A stretch of 64,000 nucleotides of DNA from Leifsonia psychrotolerans (lineage in GTDB: Bacteria; Actinomycetota; Actinomycetes; Actinomycetales; Microbacteriaceae). The notes beneath the pieces were generated by a model. The model made no database searches. It saw nothing but the letters and a program-made list of their open reading frames with translations, and was not told where the DNA came from. Position 1 is the first letter of the stretch. Each line of letters starts with the position of its first letter. The translations under genes were made by a program, and so were the position numbers. The stretch is taken from the NCBI RefSeq assembly GCF_013410665.1, contig NZ_JACCFM010000001.1, forward strand, positions 1,612,001-1,676,000, read 5' to 3'. Of the stretch, positions 1-9,445 are shown piece after piece.

Positions 1-223
1 GAATCGGCGCGCCGTGTTGCGAGGTCCCCCAGACGCCGATGAGCAAGTCCGTGATATTTCTCAGCTGATCCATTTCGTGCTCATCGGCGATGCGCACGCC
101 AGCGGAACTCGCAGCACGGATTGCAGCATGTGCGGCGTGGGTAACCAGCGAGCTTTCGGGGATGGAGGGAAGCATTCGTTCAGTGTGACTGAGGCAGTTC
201 CCGCAGTCGTCGGCGTGCAGCAC
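1..223 (-). CDS. GNAT-like N-acetyltransferase, N-terminal part, runs off left edge
   Basis: An open frame on the minus strand enters from the left edge. It reads VRIADEHEMDQLRNITDLL followed by IGVWGTSQHGAP, which resembles the first strand and helix of a GNAT acetyltransferase (a D-x-x-x-L...W-G pattern). The start could be GTG at 223 or ATG at 175; neither has a clear ribosome binding site. It is divergent from the PucR gene, and the two share about 55-100 bp containing a short palindrome. Only about 60-75 residues are visible and the acetyl-CoA-binding motif lies outside the window, so the family call is tentative. Confidence 0.4.
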   Translation of the reverse strand, partial: MLHADDCGNCLSHTERMLPSIPESSLVTHAAHAAIRAASSAGVRIADEHEMDQLRNITDLLIGVWGTSQHGAPI

Positions 224-244
224 GAAGATTCGTCACTGAGAATG

Positions 245-257
245 TTGTGCAACACAA
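245..257. promoter_or_regulatory. Palindrome in the GNAT/PucR divergent promoter
   Basis: TTGTGCAACACAA has 5-bp inverted arms around a 3-bp spacer. It lies between the divergent PucR gene and the partial GNAT-like gene. A possible -10 box (TATCCT, 266-271) ends 6 bases before the ATG at 278, which would suit a leaderless PucR transcript. It could be an autoregulatory operator. This is inferred from position and symmetry only. Confidence 0.3.
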
Positions 258-277
258 TTGACCTGTATCCTTTCGGC

Positions 278-1897
278 ATGGTGACCCCTCGAGAGGTGCA
301 GAGCGAACGCAGCGAGCGCACGGAGTTGAGCGTGGGCGAGTTGCTCGGAATTCTCGACGGCGGAGGGCTCCACTTGGCGTCGGGGCGACCCGAGATCCTT
401 TTGCCGCGTACCAGCCCGACGCTCTATGACCCGTGGGCGCCTTCGTCCGGACGACGCAGCGGAGTGCTTCTGGGCATCGGATTGCACCCCACCGAAGCCA
501 AAACTCTCGAGGTCGTACGCGAATCCGCGCGGCACGGTTTCGGTGCGATTGTCATCAAATCTCTTTCACTGAGCCTGTCGAGCATCGCAGCCCTCGCCGA
601 CGCCGAGGGCATCGCACTGCTGGTGGCCGACGACGAACTCGATTGGCGACAACTCGATGCGCTCATCAGCTCGGCACTGCGCTCGGCACCCGATTCGAAC
701 ACCGAGCTGTCGGGCCTTGCGATCGGCGACCTGTTCGCGCTGGCGAATGCGATTGCGGCTCTCGTCGGCGGTGCGACATCCATCGAAGACCTGCAGGAAC
801 GCGTGCTGGCCTATTCCACGGTGCCGGACCAACCGATCGATGAAGACAGACGCGTGGGGATCCTCGGCCGTCAGGTTCCGTTCCTCCCTGAAAACGCCGA
901 ACAATATGCTGCGGTGTTTCGAGCGCCGGGAGCTCTCTGGGTTTCCGGCGTCAGGCCGGCCCTCGACCGGGTCGCCGTCGCCATTCGAGCCGGAGCCCAG
1001 CCACTTGGCTCCATCTGGGTCGTCGACGCAACGGGTGACATCGATGCGGATGCCCTGGGCGCGCTTGAGCGAGCAGCTGACATCGCCGCCCTCCATCTGC
1101 TGCGGGCCAGAAACGCTGCGGATTTGGCGCGGCAGCAACGTGGCGCGTTGCTGCGCCGGCTGCTCGAGGGCGGTGAGGATTCCAAGCTCATTGTCGAGCA
1201 ACTGGGACTTGACACGGCGGGCAGTTTCATCGCCGTAGGATTCCAGCCGCAGTTCGCCGCGGGCGGCGACGAACCACGGATGGGTCGCCTGATCGACCTC
1301 ATCGCAATGCAATGCGAGGCTCACCAACACGGCACCGAGTGTGTCGTGCTTGGGAACACGGTTTACTCGCTGTTCACCGGCGCGGCGGCGGCTGACGTTG
1401 CGGGAATCCAGTCGATGGCCGAACGACTCGTCGCCCGGGCCGCCAGCGCCCTGCGCCTCGAGGTGCGCGCAGCGCTCGGCTCGACGGTGGCCACCGTCGG
1501 CGAGATCAGCCGTTCCCGGCACGACGCCGATTTGGTGTTGCTCTTGCTCGCGAACCACCAAACCGTGGTGAGCGTAGCCAGTGCTCATGAAGCACGCAGC
1601 AGATTGACCCTTCTCGAACTGTCACAGGTGTTTCGCGACACCCCACGGCTACTCTCGCCTCACGCATCCGCAGTTCTCGACTGCGATTCTCGCACGGGTT
1701 CCGACTATGCGGGCACCCTGCGCACGTACCTCGATAGCGCCCGAGACTCTGCGGTCACCGCTTCACGCCTCTCGGTGCATCAGAACACTCTGCGCTACCG
1801 GTTGCGCAGAGCCGAGGAACTGTTCGGCATCGACCTCGGCAATCCCGACGACACCATGACGCTCTGGTTGAGCCTGCGCGTTGTCGAGTTCAACTAA
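278..1897 (+). CDS. PucR-family transcriptional regulator
   Basis: About 539 residues from ATG 278 (GTG 281 also possible). The frame stays open upstream to 14, but that stretch overlaps the divergent gene and lacks family features. The N-terminal part (SVGELLGILDGGGLHLASG) matches the PucR ligand-sensing domain. The C-terminal end (SRLSVHQNTLRYRLRRAEEL) is the PucR helix-turn-helix, with the typical L-D-x-A-x-x-x-x-x-T-A-x-x-L-x-V-H-x-N-T-L-x-Y-R-L layout. Such proteins activate catabolic genes, often for purines, proline or amines. It probably controls itself or the divergent gene. The ligand cannot be told from sequence. Confidence 0.85.
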   Translation: MVTPREVQSERSERTELSVGELLGILDGGGLHLASGRPEILLPRTSPTLYDPWAPSSGRRSGVLLGIGLHPTEAKTLEVVRESARHGFGAIVIKSLSLSLSSIAALADAEGIALLVADDELDWRQLDALISSALRSAPDSNTELSGLAIGDLFALANAIAALVGGATSIEDLQERVLAYSTVPDQPIDEDRRVGILGRQVPFLPENAEQYAAVFRAPGALWVSGVRPALDRVAVAIRAGAQPLGSIWVVDATGDIDADALGALERAADIAALHLLRARNAADLARQQRGALLRRLLEGGEDSKLIVEQLGLDTAGSFIAVGFQPQFAAGGDEPRMGRLIDLIAMQCEAHQHGTECVVLGNTVYSLFTGAAAADVAGIQSMAERLVARAASALRLEVRAALGSTVATVGEISRSRHDADLVLLLLANHQTVVSVASAHEARSRLTLLELSQVFRDTPRLLSPHASAVLDCDSRTGSDYAGTLRTYLDSARDSAVTASRLSVHQNTLRYRLRRAEELFGIDLGNPDDTMTLWLSLRVVEFN

Positions 1898-1913
1898 GAC
1901 TGCAGAGGGCAGG

Positions 1914-2306
1914 TTACGTAGCCTCGGTGTCGAACGGAGCGAACTCCGCCGCGGCCAACGACTCTTCTTTCGCCAGTTTGCGTTTGAGGTAGGCACCGTC
2001 AGGATTGGGGCTGCGTGAGATGACGGCGGTCGCAGCCGGCGTCACAACGTCATCGTCCTCGCTGAGCGCTTCACGGATGATGCGGCGCGGGTCGTATTGA
2101 CGCGGGTCGAGTTTCTTCCAGTCGAGATCATCGAACTCGGGACCCATCTCGTCGCGCATGCGATCTTTGGCACCGTTGGCCATGGTGCGCAGCTGCTTCA
2201 CCAGCCGCGCCAACTGGGCCGCGTAGTGTGGAAGCTTGTCGGGTCCAAGCAGAAAGACGGCGATGACCCCGATGATGAGGATCTTCTCGAACGTCAAACC
2301 AAACAT
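1914..2306 (-). CDS. tatB: Sec-independent (twin-arginine) translocase subunit TatB
   Basis: 130 residues. A single N-terminal membrane helix (residues about 5-21, FEKILIIGVIAVFLLGP) is followed by the G-P hinge and the amphipathic helix LPHYAAQLARLVKQLRTMA, the hallmark layout of TatA/TatB. Length and a polar, acidic C-terminal tail favour TatB. TatB works with TatC to receive folded Tat substrates; the EfeB protein in this window carries a Tat signal and is a likely client. It is divergent from the O-methyltransferase gene, with 87 bp between starts, and convergent with the PucR gene. Confidence 0.88.
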   Translation of the reverse strand: MFGLTFEKILIIGVIAVFLLGPDKLPHYAAQLARLVKQLRTMANGAKDRMRDEMGPEFDDLDWKKLDPRQYDPRRIIREALSEDDDVVTPAATAVISRSPNPDGAYLKRKLAKEESLAAAEFAPFDTEAT

Positions 2307-2393
2307 GACACCAGACTAACCCGCGGCGAGGCCTCCCCGTACCACGGGCTTCGTCCCAATAGTCTTGATCCACACACCTACTGGAGCGGCGCC

Positions 2394-3026
2394 GTGTCTG
2401 ATAAAGAACTGAACTGGAAATTTTGCGACGACTTGGTCGTCGAAACCGATGCTCTGGCCCGCGCCAGGGCGCAATCGCTGGAGCTCGGGATCGACGCGAT
2501 TGCGCCATCCGTCGGAGCACAGTCCGCCGTGGTGGCTGCGGCCACCGGCGCGATGAACATCCTGGAAGTCGGCACCGGGGCCGGCGTTTCGGGCATGTGG
2601 TTGTTGACCGGTGCCCCGGCAGCAACCCTCACCTCGATCGACACCGAGATCGATCATCAGCAGCACGCCCGAGTTAATTTCTTGGATGCCGGCATCCCGG
2701 CCAAGCGAGTGCGTCTGATTACGGGCAAGGCCGCCGAGGTGCTGCCACGCATGAACGAGAACTCCTACGACATCGTCTTTATCGATGCTGACCCGCAGTC
2801 GGTCATCGAATACGTCGAGCATGCCCTGCGCCTGGCTCGCCCGGGCGGTACCGTGCTCGTTGCGCACGCCCTCTGGCGTGGACGGGTCGCCGACCCGGCG
2901 CAGCGCGACGATGTGGCCACCGGCTTCCGCACCCTGCTCACCGAGATCGTGTCGTCGAATGCCGTCGTCAGCGCGCTGTCTCCCGTCGGCGATGGGCTGT
3001 TGCAGATCACTAAGACGCGAGCCTAG
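2394..3026 (+). CDS. SAM-dependent O-methyltransferase (class I)
   Basis: 210 residues from GTG 2394. The frame is open further upstream, but that part overlaps tatB and has no methyltransferase features. Motif I EVGTGAG is at about residues 58-64 and the post-II acidic motif DIVFIDADP at about 126-134, as in the O-methyltransferase_3 (caffeoyl-CoA-like) family common next to tatB and DUF3117 in actinobacteria. The substrate is unknown. A strong hairpin follows the stop codon. Confidence 0.85.
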   Translation: MSDKELNWKFCDDLVVETDALARARAQSLELGIDAIAPSVGAQSAVVAAATGAMNILEVGTGAGVSGMWLLTGAPAATLTSIDTEIDHQQHARVNFLDAGIPAKRVRLITGKAAEVLPRMNENSYDIVFIDADPQSVIEYVEHALRLARPGGTVLVAHALWRGRVADPAQRDDVATGFRTLLTEIVSSNAVVSALSPVGDGLLQITKTRA

Positions 3027-3050
3027 ATTTCGCCCGGAACAACGGGCACA

Positions 3051-3090
3051 AAAAACGGCTGCGCAGTCACTGCGCAGCCGTTCTTAGTTG
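3051..3090. terminator. Bidirectional hairpin terminator
   Basis: A perfect 13-bp inverted repeat (3055-3067 with 3071-3083, loop TCA) is flanked by a run of A on the left and T-rich sequence on the right. It separates the convergent O-methyltransferase and DUF3117 genes and can serve both. Confidence 0.85.
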
Positions 3091-3099
3091 TTTGCGAGG

Positions 3100-3276
3100 C
3101 TACTTTGCCAGGGCAACGACATCGGCGAGTGCGTCGTGAAGCTCCTTGGCCTCAGCGTCGTTCACAGAGACGACGAGTCGACCTCCACCTTCGAGCGGAA
3201 CCCGCACGATGATAAGGCGCCCCTCTTTCACAGCCTCCATAGGACCGTCTCCAGTGCGTGGCTTCATGGCCGCCAT
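3100..3276 (-). CDS. DUF3117 family micro-protein
   Basis: 58 residues, starting at the ATG at 3276 after the ribosome binding site GGAAGGGGAG. The sequence MAAMKPRTGDGPMEAVKEG and the following LIIVRVPLEGGGRLVVSVN match the strongly conserved actinobacterial DUF3117 family, normally 55-60 residues. A 14-residue in-frame extension is possible but is not part of the family. Function unknown; it is usually found beside an O-methyltransferase and tatB, as here. Confidence 0.9.
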   Translation of the reverse strand: MAAMKPRTGDGPMEAVKEGRLIIVRVPLEGGGRLVVSVNDAEAKELHDALADVVALAK

Positions 3277-3337
3277 GAACTCCCCTTCCATTCGTGTTTG
3301 ACTTCTATTATCGACCATTCAGGCCCGTAACTGATAA

Positions 3338-4636
3338 TCACGGCGGAGTCCAGTCGGCGCCGTCGACGCCCCAACAGATCAAAAGCCATCCCCATTGACC
3401 CGCGATCCCCAACACAATAAGCGCAACCCGGTAGATCACACTGCGCGGAATCGCCATTGCACCGAGTAGCGGAAACATGGGCATGAGTAGACGGAACGTA
3501 CTCGACTGAGGAAAGAACACGGCGAGCAGGTATAGGCCGTAGCTCGCCAACCAGAACCGCAGGTCGACACCCAACCGGCGCACCGGCGGCGCGAACAGCA
3601 GGAGGGCGAACGCGAGGATGAGCGCGATGACGGCGATGATGCCGAACGGCGTGCCCAACCACCAGACCCCGCCTTGGAACCAGGCGCTGAATGGAACGAG
3701 TTCCGTATAGCCGATGTACGCCGAGCGCCAGGCCAACTCGGTGTCGGTATAGGCCATCATCGACCCCGTCCCGATCCAGGCGATGAGCGGCCAGGCTAGC
3801 CCCATCAGCCCGCTGAACACGGCAACGGATGCCGCCAGCACCCCGTCACGCAGGCTGAACGGATTCCGGCGTCGCGTCACCCAACGGTAGATGACGTGCA
3901 CGCCGAGCGCGAGCGCGAAAGCCAATCCGCTGGGCCGGGTCAGTGCCATCACCGCAATGACCGGAAACAGCAGCGCATAACGGCGTTCGAGCAGCAGGAG
4001 CAATGCCACGGTGAGAAAGAACAGATACATCGACTCGGCATAGCCGAATTGCAGAAGCGGCGAGAGCGGTGCAACGCAGAACAAGACAACTGAGAACATC
4101 GCGTTTGACGATGGCAGCACACGCAGCATCAAGCGGTAGAAGACCAAGGCCGTGCCCAGGCTGAAGGCCACCGAGACGAAAACGGCCACCGGCCCCCAGT
4201 CCAGACCGGTGATCAGCATGAGCAACCGAACCACGGTGGGATATCCGGGCATGAAAGCCCAGGCGTTTTCCCCCACGTGTCCCGCGTCGGTGACCGGGAG
4301 TTCTGACGGGTATCCGCCGACGGCAACGATGTTGTACCAGAGCGCGTCCCACATGTTGGCGAAGGCGACGTAGCCGGGCTTGGCGCCGGTCCACGGGTTC
4401 GGTCCTTGCACGCTGGCCAGAATAAGCACCAGGGTCGTTGTGACGACGCGTGACAGCGCCCAGATCGCCAGCACCCGGGCCCACCACGGGGTGAGCCGGT
4501 AGCGTGCACGCCAGCGCACCGGGAACCGGGAACCGGCGCTCCGGGGGCGATGCGCGCCGGCGGCGGCATCCGTCAACACCGCGGTCGACCTCAACGCTTC
4601 GTCGCGGTGAGCCACGACCGGAGCGCGCGTTCGCAT
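3338..4636 (-). CDS. Polytopic membrane mannosyltransferase-like protein (GT-C/PIG-V type)
   Basis: 432 residues with about 9-10 predicted membrane helices. After the first helix comes NMWDALWYNIVAVGGYP (Asp97), the W-D-x-x-W-Y...A...G-Y pattern of PIG-V-like GT-C glycosyltransferases that use polyprenyl-phosphate sugars on the outer face of the membrane. A second conserved feature is FGYAESMYLFF. It overlaps the 3' end of dapE by 46 bp, suggesting co-transcription. A role in lipoglycan or protein mannosylation is an inference from the family. Confidence 0.7.
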   Translation of the reverse strand: MRTRAPVVAHRDEALRSTAVLTDAAAGAHRPRSAGSRFPVRWRARYRLTPWWARVLAIWALSRVVTTTLVLILASVQGPNPWTGAKPGYVAFANMWDALWYNIVAVGGYPSELPVTDAGHVGENAWAFMPGYPTVVRLLMLITGLDWGPVAVFVSVAFSLGTALVFYRLMLRVLPSSNAMFSVVLFCVAPLSPLLQFGYAESMYLFFLTVALLLLLERRYALLFPVIAVMALTRPSGLAFALALGVHVIYRWVTRRRNPFSLRDGVLAASVAVFSGLMGLAWPLIAWIGTGSMMAYTDTELAWRSAYIGYTELVPFSAWFQGGVWWLGTPFGIIAVIALILAFALLLFAPPVRRLGVDLRFWLASYGLYLLAVFFPQSSTFRLLMPMFPLLGAMAIPRSVIYRVALIVLGIAGQWGWLLICWGVDGADWTPP

Positions 4637-5715
4637 TCCTCAATCTGTGCCACGGCGACGCGTTCGTCGTCGGCATGCGCCTTCGACGGATCGCCCGGCC
4701 CATAGTTCACCGCGGGGATTCCGAGCGCCGAGAATCGGGCGACGTCGGTCCAACCGTATTTCGGCCGTGCTTCGGCGCCGACCGCCGATAGAAATTCGAG
4801 GGCCAGTGGGGCGTCGAGCCCCGGACGTGCGCCCTCGGACTCATCGACCACAGTGATCTCGTAACCCGGGAAGACGTCATGGAGGTGGGCAATGGCCTCG
4901 GCGGCCGTGCGACTGGGCGCGAACCGATAGTTGACATGCACCATCGCCTCATCGGGAATGACATTACCGGCGACGCCGCCCGAGATTCCGACGGCGTTCA
5001 AACCCTCGCGGTAGACCAGGCCCTCGACCTCGACGTCTCGGGGCACGTAAGCGGCCAGCGTGGCGAGAATCGGCGCAACCTTGTGGATGGCGTTCTCCCC
5101 CATCCAGGCGCGTGCCGAGTGCGCGCGCCGCCCGAACGCGCGAATCTCAGCCCGGATGTTGCCGTTGCAGCCGCCTTCAACCTGGCTGTTGCTCGGCTCG
5201 CCAAGAATGGCGAAGTCGCCTGTGAACAGGTCGGGTCGGTTACGGGCGAGCCGGCCGAGACCATTGAGAGAGGAGTCGACTTCTTCGTGGTCGTACCACA
5301 TCCAGGTCAGATCGACGACGGGGTCGGTGAGCTCCCGAGCGAGCTTGAGTTGCACGGCGACGCCCGCCTTCATGTCGACGGTGCCCCTGCCCCAGAGGTA
5401 GTCGACGTCGTTCTCGGTCTCGAAACGCGTCGGCAGGTTGTGATTCACCGGAACGGTGTCGATGTGCCCCGCGATGATGACGCGCTGCGCACGCCCCAGC
5501 CGGGTCCGGGCGGCGATCGTGTCGCCGTCCCTCGTGATCTCCAGATGAGCGCAGTCGGTCAGCGCCTGTTCGATCAGGTCAGCCAGTGTGGTCTCGTGGC
5601 CCGATACCGACGGAATATCGCACAGCATGCGGGTGATCTCGACCGACGAACGGGTCAGGTCAAGTCCGGCGGTCGAGGAGGCTGTGTGTTCTTGCGGCGA
5701 AGAGGTCTGAGGCAC
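4591..5715 (-). CDS. dapE: Succinyl-diaminopimelate desuccinylase
   Basis: 374 residues from GTG 5715. M20 metallopeptidase ligands are visible: AGHIDTVP (His84, Asp86), GRGTVDMKAG (Asp117) and YDHEEVDSS (Glu145/Glu146). It releases succinate from N-succinyl-LL-diaminopimelate in lysine and cell-wall precursor synthesis. It is divergent from dapD with only 17 bp between the start codons. No ribosome binding site is seen; a TAGATT box at 5722-5727 would fit a leaderless message. Confidence 0.92.
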   Translation of the reverse strand: MPQTSSPQEHTASSTAGLDLTRSSVEITRMLCDIPSVSGHETTLADLIEQALTDCAHLEITRDGDTIAARTRLGRAQRVIIAGHIDTVPVNHNLPTRFETENDVDYLWGRGTVDMKAGVAVQLKLARELTDPVVDLTWMWYDHEEVDSSLNGLGRLARNRPDLFTGDFAILGEPSNSQVEGGCNGNIRAEIRAFGRRAHSARAWMGENAIHKVAPILATLAAYVPRDVEVEGLVYREGLNAVGISGGVAGNVIPDEAMVHVNYRFAPSRTAAEAIAHLHDVFPGYEITVVDESEGARPGLDAPLALEFLSAVGAEARPKYGWTDVARFSALGIPAVNYGPGDPSKAHADDERVAVAQIEECERALRSWLTATKR

Positions 5716-5732
5716 GCTACTAATCTAGAGCT
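5716..5732. promoter_or_regulatory. 17-bp divergent promoter region of dapE/dapD
   Basis: The two start codons are only 17 bp apart and neither gene has a Shine-Dalgarno sequence. TAGATT (minus strand, 5722-5727) and TACTAA/TAATCT (plus strand, 5718-5726) sit where -10 boxes of leaderless transcripts would be. The -35 regions would then lie inside the opposite gene. Inference only. Confidence 0.35.
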
Positions 5733-6713
5733 ATGGCCACCGCTTCTTCCTCCGAGTCCGCCCTTTCCACACACGCCTGGGGGTATGGCCTGGCCACGAT
5801 CACCGACGACGGAACGGTGCTCGACACCTGGTTCCCCGCCCCTGCTCTCGGTGAGCTGCCGGCCGGCCGTGACCGTTGGATCGTGCCTGCCTCCCTCGAA
5901 GAGAATTCCGGCGAGGATCTTCGCCGTGCCGTGCGTCTCGAAGCGATCACCGTCGAAATCGACGTGACCGAGCCACCGCGCAGCACCTCGGATGCCTACC
6001 TGCGACTGCATCTGTTGTCGCACCTTCTCATCGCCCCGAACGGTATCAACCTCGACGGCATCTTCGGGTACCTGCCCACCGTGGTCTGGACCAACGCCGG
6101 CCCCATGCTTCCGGCCGACTTCGACCGCCTGCGTCCCGCGCTTCTCCGCCACGGAATCCAAGCAATGAGCATCGACAAGTTCCCGCCGCTTCTGAACTAC
6201 GTCACCCCCGACCGCGTCCGTATCGCGGATGCCTCACGCGTGCGACTCGGCGCACACCTGGCACCCGGCACCACGGTCATGCATGAGGGGTTTGTCAACT
6301 TCAACGCGGGCACGCTGGGGGCGTCGATGGTTGAGGGCCGCATTTCGCAGGGGGTCGTGGTGGGCGACGGTGCCGACATCGGCGGCGGTGCGTCGATTAT
6401 GGGCACACTGTCGGGTGGCGGCACGCAACGCGTCACCATCGGTGAGCGCGCCCTTCTCGGAGCCAACTCGGGTGTTGGGATCTCCATCGGCGACGATAGC
6501 GTGGTCGAGGCCGGGCTCTACGTCACGGCCGGCACCAAGGTCGTCCTGCCGAATGAGCCGCGTACCGCGGACGGTGCTCTGCAGCAGATCAAAGCCGTGG
6601 AGTTGTCTGGGGTGTCGAACCTGCTGTTTCGCCGCAATTCCGTCACGGGCGCGGTCGAGGCCCTGCCGCGCAGCGGCGGCGGCATCGTGCTGAACAACGC
6701 CCTGCACGCCTAA
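5733..6713 (+). CDS. dapD: Tetrahydrodipicolinate N-succinyltransferase
   Basis: 326 residues. The central and C-terminal part (from about 165) shows left-handed beta-helix hexapeptide repeats ([50 protein letters not shown]). The N-terminal domain is of the long actinobacterial DapD type. It transfers succinyl from succinyl-CoA to tetrahydrodipicolinate, upstream of DapC and DapE, both encoded in this window. The start ATG lies 17 bp from the dapE start. Confidence 0.92.
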   Translation: MATASSSESALSTHAWGYGLATITDDGTVLDTWFPAPALGELPAGRDRWIVPASLEENSGEDLRRAVRLEAITVEIDVTEPPRSTSDAYLRLHLLSHLLIAPNGINLDGIFGYLPTVVWTNAGPMLPADFDRLRPALLRHGIQAMSIDKFPPLLNYVTPDRVRIADASRVRLGAHLAPGTTVMHEGFVNFNAGTLGASMVEGRISQGVVVGDGADIGGGASIMGTLSGGGTQRVTIGERALLGANSGVGISIGDDSVVEAGLYVTAGTKVVLPNEPRTADGALQQIKAVELSGVSNLLFRRNSVTGAVEALPRSGGGIVLNNALHA

Positions 6714-6799
6714 TCGGCGGCATCCGCTCCGCCCACACTGCGGCATTCGCTCCCGAAACTTCTGTAGTCTCCTAGAACCAACATTCACAAGGGAGTGCA

Positions 6800-9445
6800 A
6801 TGGGAACCGACGCACCGCGAAGCCGGCGACCCCGGCGCTTCCGTGCCCTCCTGACGGTGCTCGGAATAGTGATGAGCGTTGTACTCGTTGCTGTCGGACT
6901 CGGCGTGTGGACGGTGACGCGATCGTTTCCGACGCTGTCGGGCACGCTCGCGCTGGCCGGGTTCGAGAAACCGGTCAGCGTGTATCGCGACGAGACCGGG
7001 ATTCCACAGATCGTGGCCTCCACCGCGCAGGACCTGTTCCGCGCCGAGGGCTACGTTCACGCCCAAGACCGGTTCTGGGAGATGGACTTTCGCCGGCATG
7101 TCACGGCCGGCCGCCTCTCTGAACTCTTTGGCGAAAGCCAGGTGGGCACCGATACCTTCATTCGTACGCTCGGCTGGCGCGCCGTCGCCGAGCAAGAGGT
7201 GGCCCTGCTCGACCCGGTCACACTCGGCTATTACCAGGCGTATGCCGACGGCGTGAACGCCTACCTCGCTACGCACTCCGGCGCAGACCTCTCGCTCGAG
7301 TACGTGACTCTTGCCCTCCAGAACCCGGATTACGCTCCCGAGAAGTGGACGCCGGCCGACTCGATCGCCTGGCTGAAGGCGATGGCCTGGGACCTGCGCT
7401 CCAACCTCGACGATGAGATCGACCGGGCCCTGCTGTCAGCAAACCAGACTCCGGAAGAGATCGCGGCACTTCACCCCGCTTATCCGTTCGACACCCACCC
7501 GACGATTGTGGGCGGCACCTCCGGTGAGAAACAGCCCGCAGCGGATGCGCCGACCGCAGCGGGGGCGTCGGCCCCGGCCTCGCACTCCCCCACCACCACT
7601 GCGCAGCTGGCGCTCGCCGAGCACTCAGTCGCCCGACCCCTCGCCAACCTGCGGGCCACGCTGGCCGCGGTGCCCGAGCTACTCGGACCAGCGGGCGGGG
7701 AGATCGGCTCGAACTCCTGGGTCGTCGCCGGGCAATACACCGACACAGGCTTGCCGATTCTGGCCAACGACCCCCACCTCGGCGCCGTCATGCCCTCGGT
7801 CTGGTACCAGGTCGGACTGCGCTGTTCCACGGTGAACGCCGAGTGCCCGTTCGACGTGGCCGGCTACAGCTTCTCCGGCCTGCCCGGGATCATCATCGGC
7901 CATAATGCCCGCATCGCCTGGGGTTTCACCAACCTGGGCCCGGATGTAGCCGATCTCTACCTCGAGCGCGTCACCGGCGACAACTATGAGTACGACGGCG
8001 CGCAGAAACCGCTCGCGGTGCGCGGCGAGAAGATCACCGTGGCCGGCAGCGACGACGTGAAGATTCAGATTCGCTCGACCGAGCACGGGCCGATCGTCAG
8101 CGGCCTGACCGGCACCTACTTCCCGGGTATCGCCGCCGACTACCCCGATGCTGCGGGGCTCGGGCTGCCCGATCCGAGCGCCACTGAGAGTGCCGATGCC
8201 CCGGTCGAGACCACCACAACCGAGTTATCCCTGCAATGGACAGCGCTGACCCCGGGGCGAACGGCATCGGCGATTTTCGCCCTGAATATGGCGACTGATT
8301 GGGCCGGCTTCCGCGCTGCGGCCGCACTGTTCGATGTGCCTTCTCAGAACCTGCTCTATGCCGACGTCGAGGGCAATATCGGCTATCAGGCGCCCGGGCT
8401 GATACCGATTCGGGCACAGGGCGACGGCACGCTTCCGGTGCCGGGGTGGAGCGGCGAGTACGGCTGGACGGGCTTCATTCCGTTTGCGAAGCTGCCGAGC
8501 GTCTTCAATCCGAAGGACGGATACATCGTCACGGCGAACAACGCGGCGGTCGGCCCCGACTACCCGTACCTGATCACGAAGGACTGGGACCTGGGCTACC
8601 GGGCCGAGCAGATCACGAACCGTCTGCAGGCTCTCATCGGCGCATCGGCCCCCATCACGGTCGACGATATGAGTGCCATTCAAGCCGACAACTACAGTGC
8701 TGCTGCCGCAACGCTCGTGCCGATACTCCTCGAGGCGAAGGTGCCAGCCAGCGCGAAGGATGCCGTGGCCCTTCTGAAAGGCTGGGACTACACCCTCGAC
8801 GCCGAGAGTGCCCCGGCCGCGTACTTCAGCATCATCTGGAAGAACCTGCTGGCCGATCTCTTCGACGGTGTGCTTCCGGATGGCACCGCCCTGACCGGCG
8901 GGGATCGTTCCTTCGCCGTCGTGGCCGACCTGCTTGCCCAGCCCGACTCACCGCGGTGGACGAGCACGCGGCTCGGCACGATCAGTCGCGACACCATGCT
9001 GACGCGCGTGCTCGCGAAATCCGCCGCCGAGGGCGCAACCCTGATGGGGTCGAACCCGTCACGGTGGACCTGGGGCGAGATCCACACCCTTGAACTGACG
9101 AACGCGAGTTTCGGCGAATCGGGGATTGCCCCGATCGAGTGGCTGTTCAACCGTGGCCCCTACCCGGTGGGCGGTGGATCGTCGGTGGTCAATGCCGTCG
9201 GGTGGGACTCGACTGTCGGGTACACGGTGGACTGGGTGCCGTCGATGCGGCAGGTGGTCAGCCTCGCCGACCTCGACGGGTCGACCTGGGTGAACCTGAC
9301 CGGGGCATCCGGGCATGCGTTCCACCCGAACTACACCGACCAGACACCGCTCTGGCAGCACCACCAGACGCTGCCGTGGCTGTTCAGCCTCGACAAAGTG
9401 AAGCGGGCGGCGGCGAACACGCTGACGCTGACGCCGACGCGCTGA
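6800..9445 (+). CDS. Penicillin acylase family N-terminal-nucleophile hydrolase
   Basis: 881 residues, preceded by AAGGGAG. A positively charged N-terminus and one hydrophobic helix (about 14-40) suggest export with a membrane anchor. The alpha part holds FRAEGYVHAQDRFWEMDF. The self-cleavage/nucleophile site is GSNSWVV with Ser304 as the probable first residue of the beta chain, followed by LANDPHL. An acidic/proline-rich linker at about 245-275 may be the removed spacer peptide. Homologues cleave beta-lactam side chains or acyl-homoserine lactones; the natural substrate here is unknown. Confidence 0.85.
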   Translation: MGTDAPRSRRPRRFRALLTVLGIVMSVVLVAVGLGVWTVTRSFPTLSGTLALAGFEKPVSVYRDETGIPQIVASTAQDLFRAEGYVHAQDRFWEMDFRRHVTAGRLSELFGESQVGTDTFIRTLGWRAVAEQEVALLDPVTLGYYQAYADGVNAYLATHSGADLSLEYVTLALQNPDYAPEKWTPADSIAWLKAMAWDLRSNLDDEIDRALLSANQTPEEIAALHPAYPFDTHPTIVGGTSGEKQPAADAPTAAGASAPASHSPTTTAQLALAEHSVARPLANLRATLAAVPELLGPAGGEIGSNSWVVAGQYTDTGLPILANDPHLGAVMPSVWYQVGLRCSTVNAECPFDVAGYSFSGLPGIIIGHNARIAWGFTNLGPDVADLYLERVTGDNYEYDGAQKPLAVRGEKITVAGSDDVKIQIRSTEHGPIVSGLTGTYFPGIAADYPDAAGLGLPDPSATESADAPVETTTTELSLQWTALTPGRTASAIFALNMATDWAGFRAAAALFDVPSQNLLYADVEGNIGYQAPGLIPIRAQGDGTLPVPGWSGEYGWTGFIPFAKLPSVFNPKDGYIVTANNAAVGPDYPYLITKDWDLGYRAEQITNRLQALIGASAPITVDDMSAIQADNYSAAAATLVPILLEAKVPASAKDAVALLKGWDYTLDAESAPAAYFSIIWKNLLADLFDGVLPDGTALTGGDRSFAVVADLLAQPDSPRWTSTRLGTISRDTMLTRVLAKSAAEGATLMGSNPSRWTWGEIHTLELTNASFGESGIAPIEWLFNRGPYPVGGGSSVVNAVGWDSTVGYTVDWVPSMRQVVSLADLDGSTWVNLTGASGHAFHPNYTDQTPLWQHHQTLPWLFSLDKVKRAAANTLTLTPTR

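Noticed and set aside
4879..5967. 362-codon frame antisense to dapE and running into dapD
   Set aside because: Overlaps two well-supported genes and shows no family feature.
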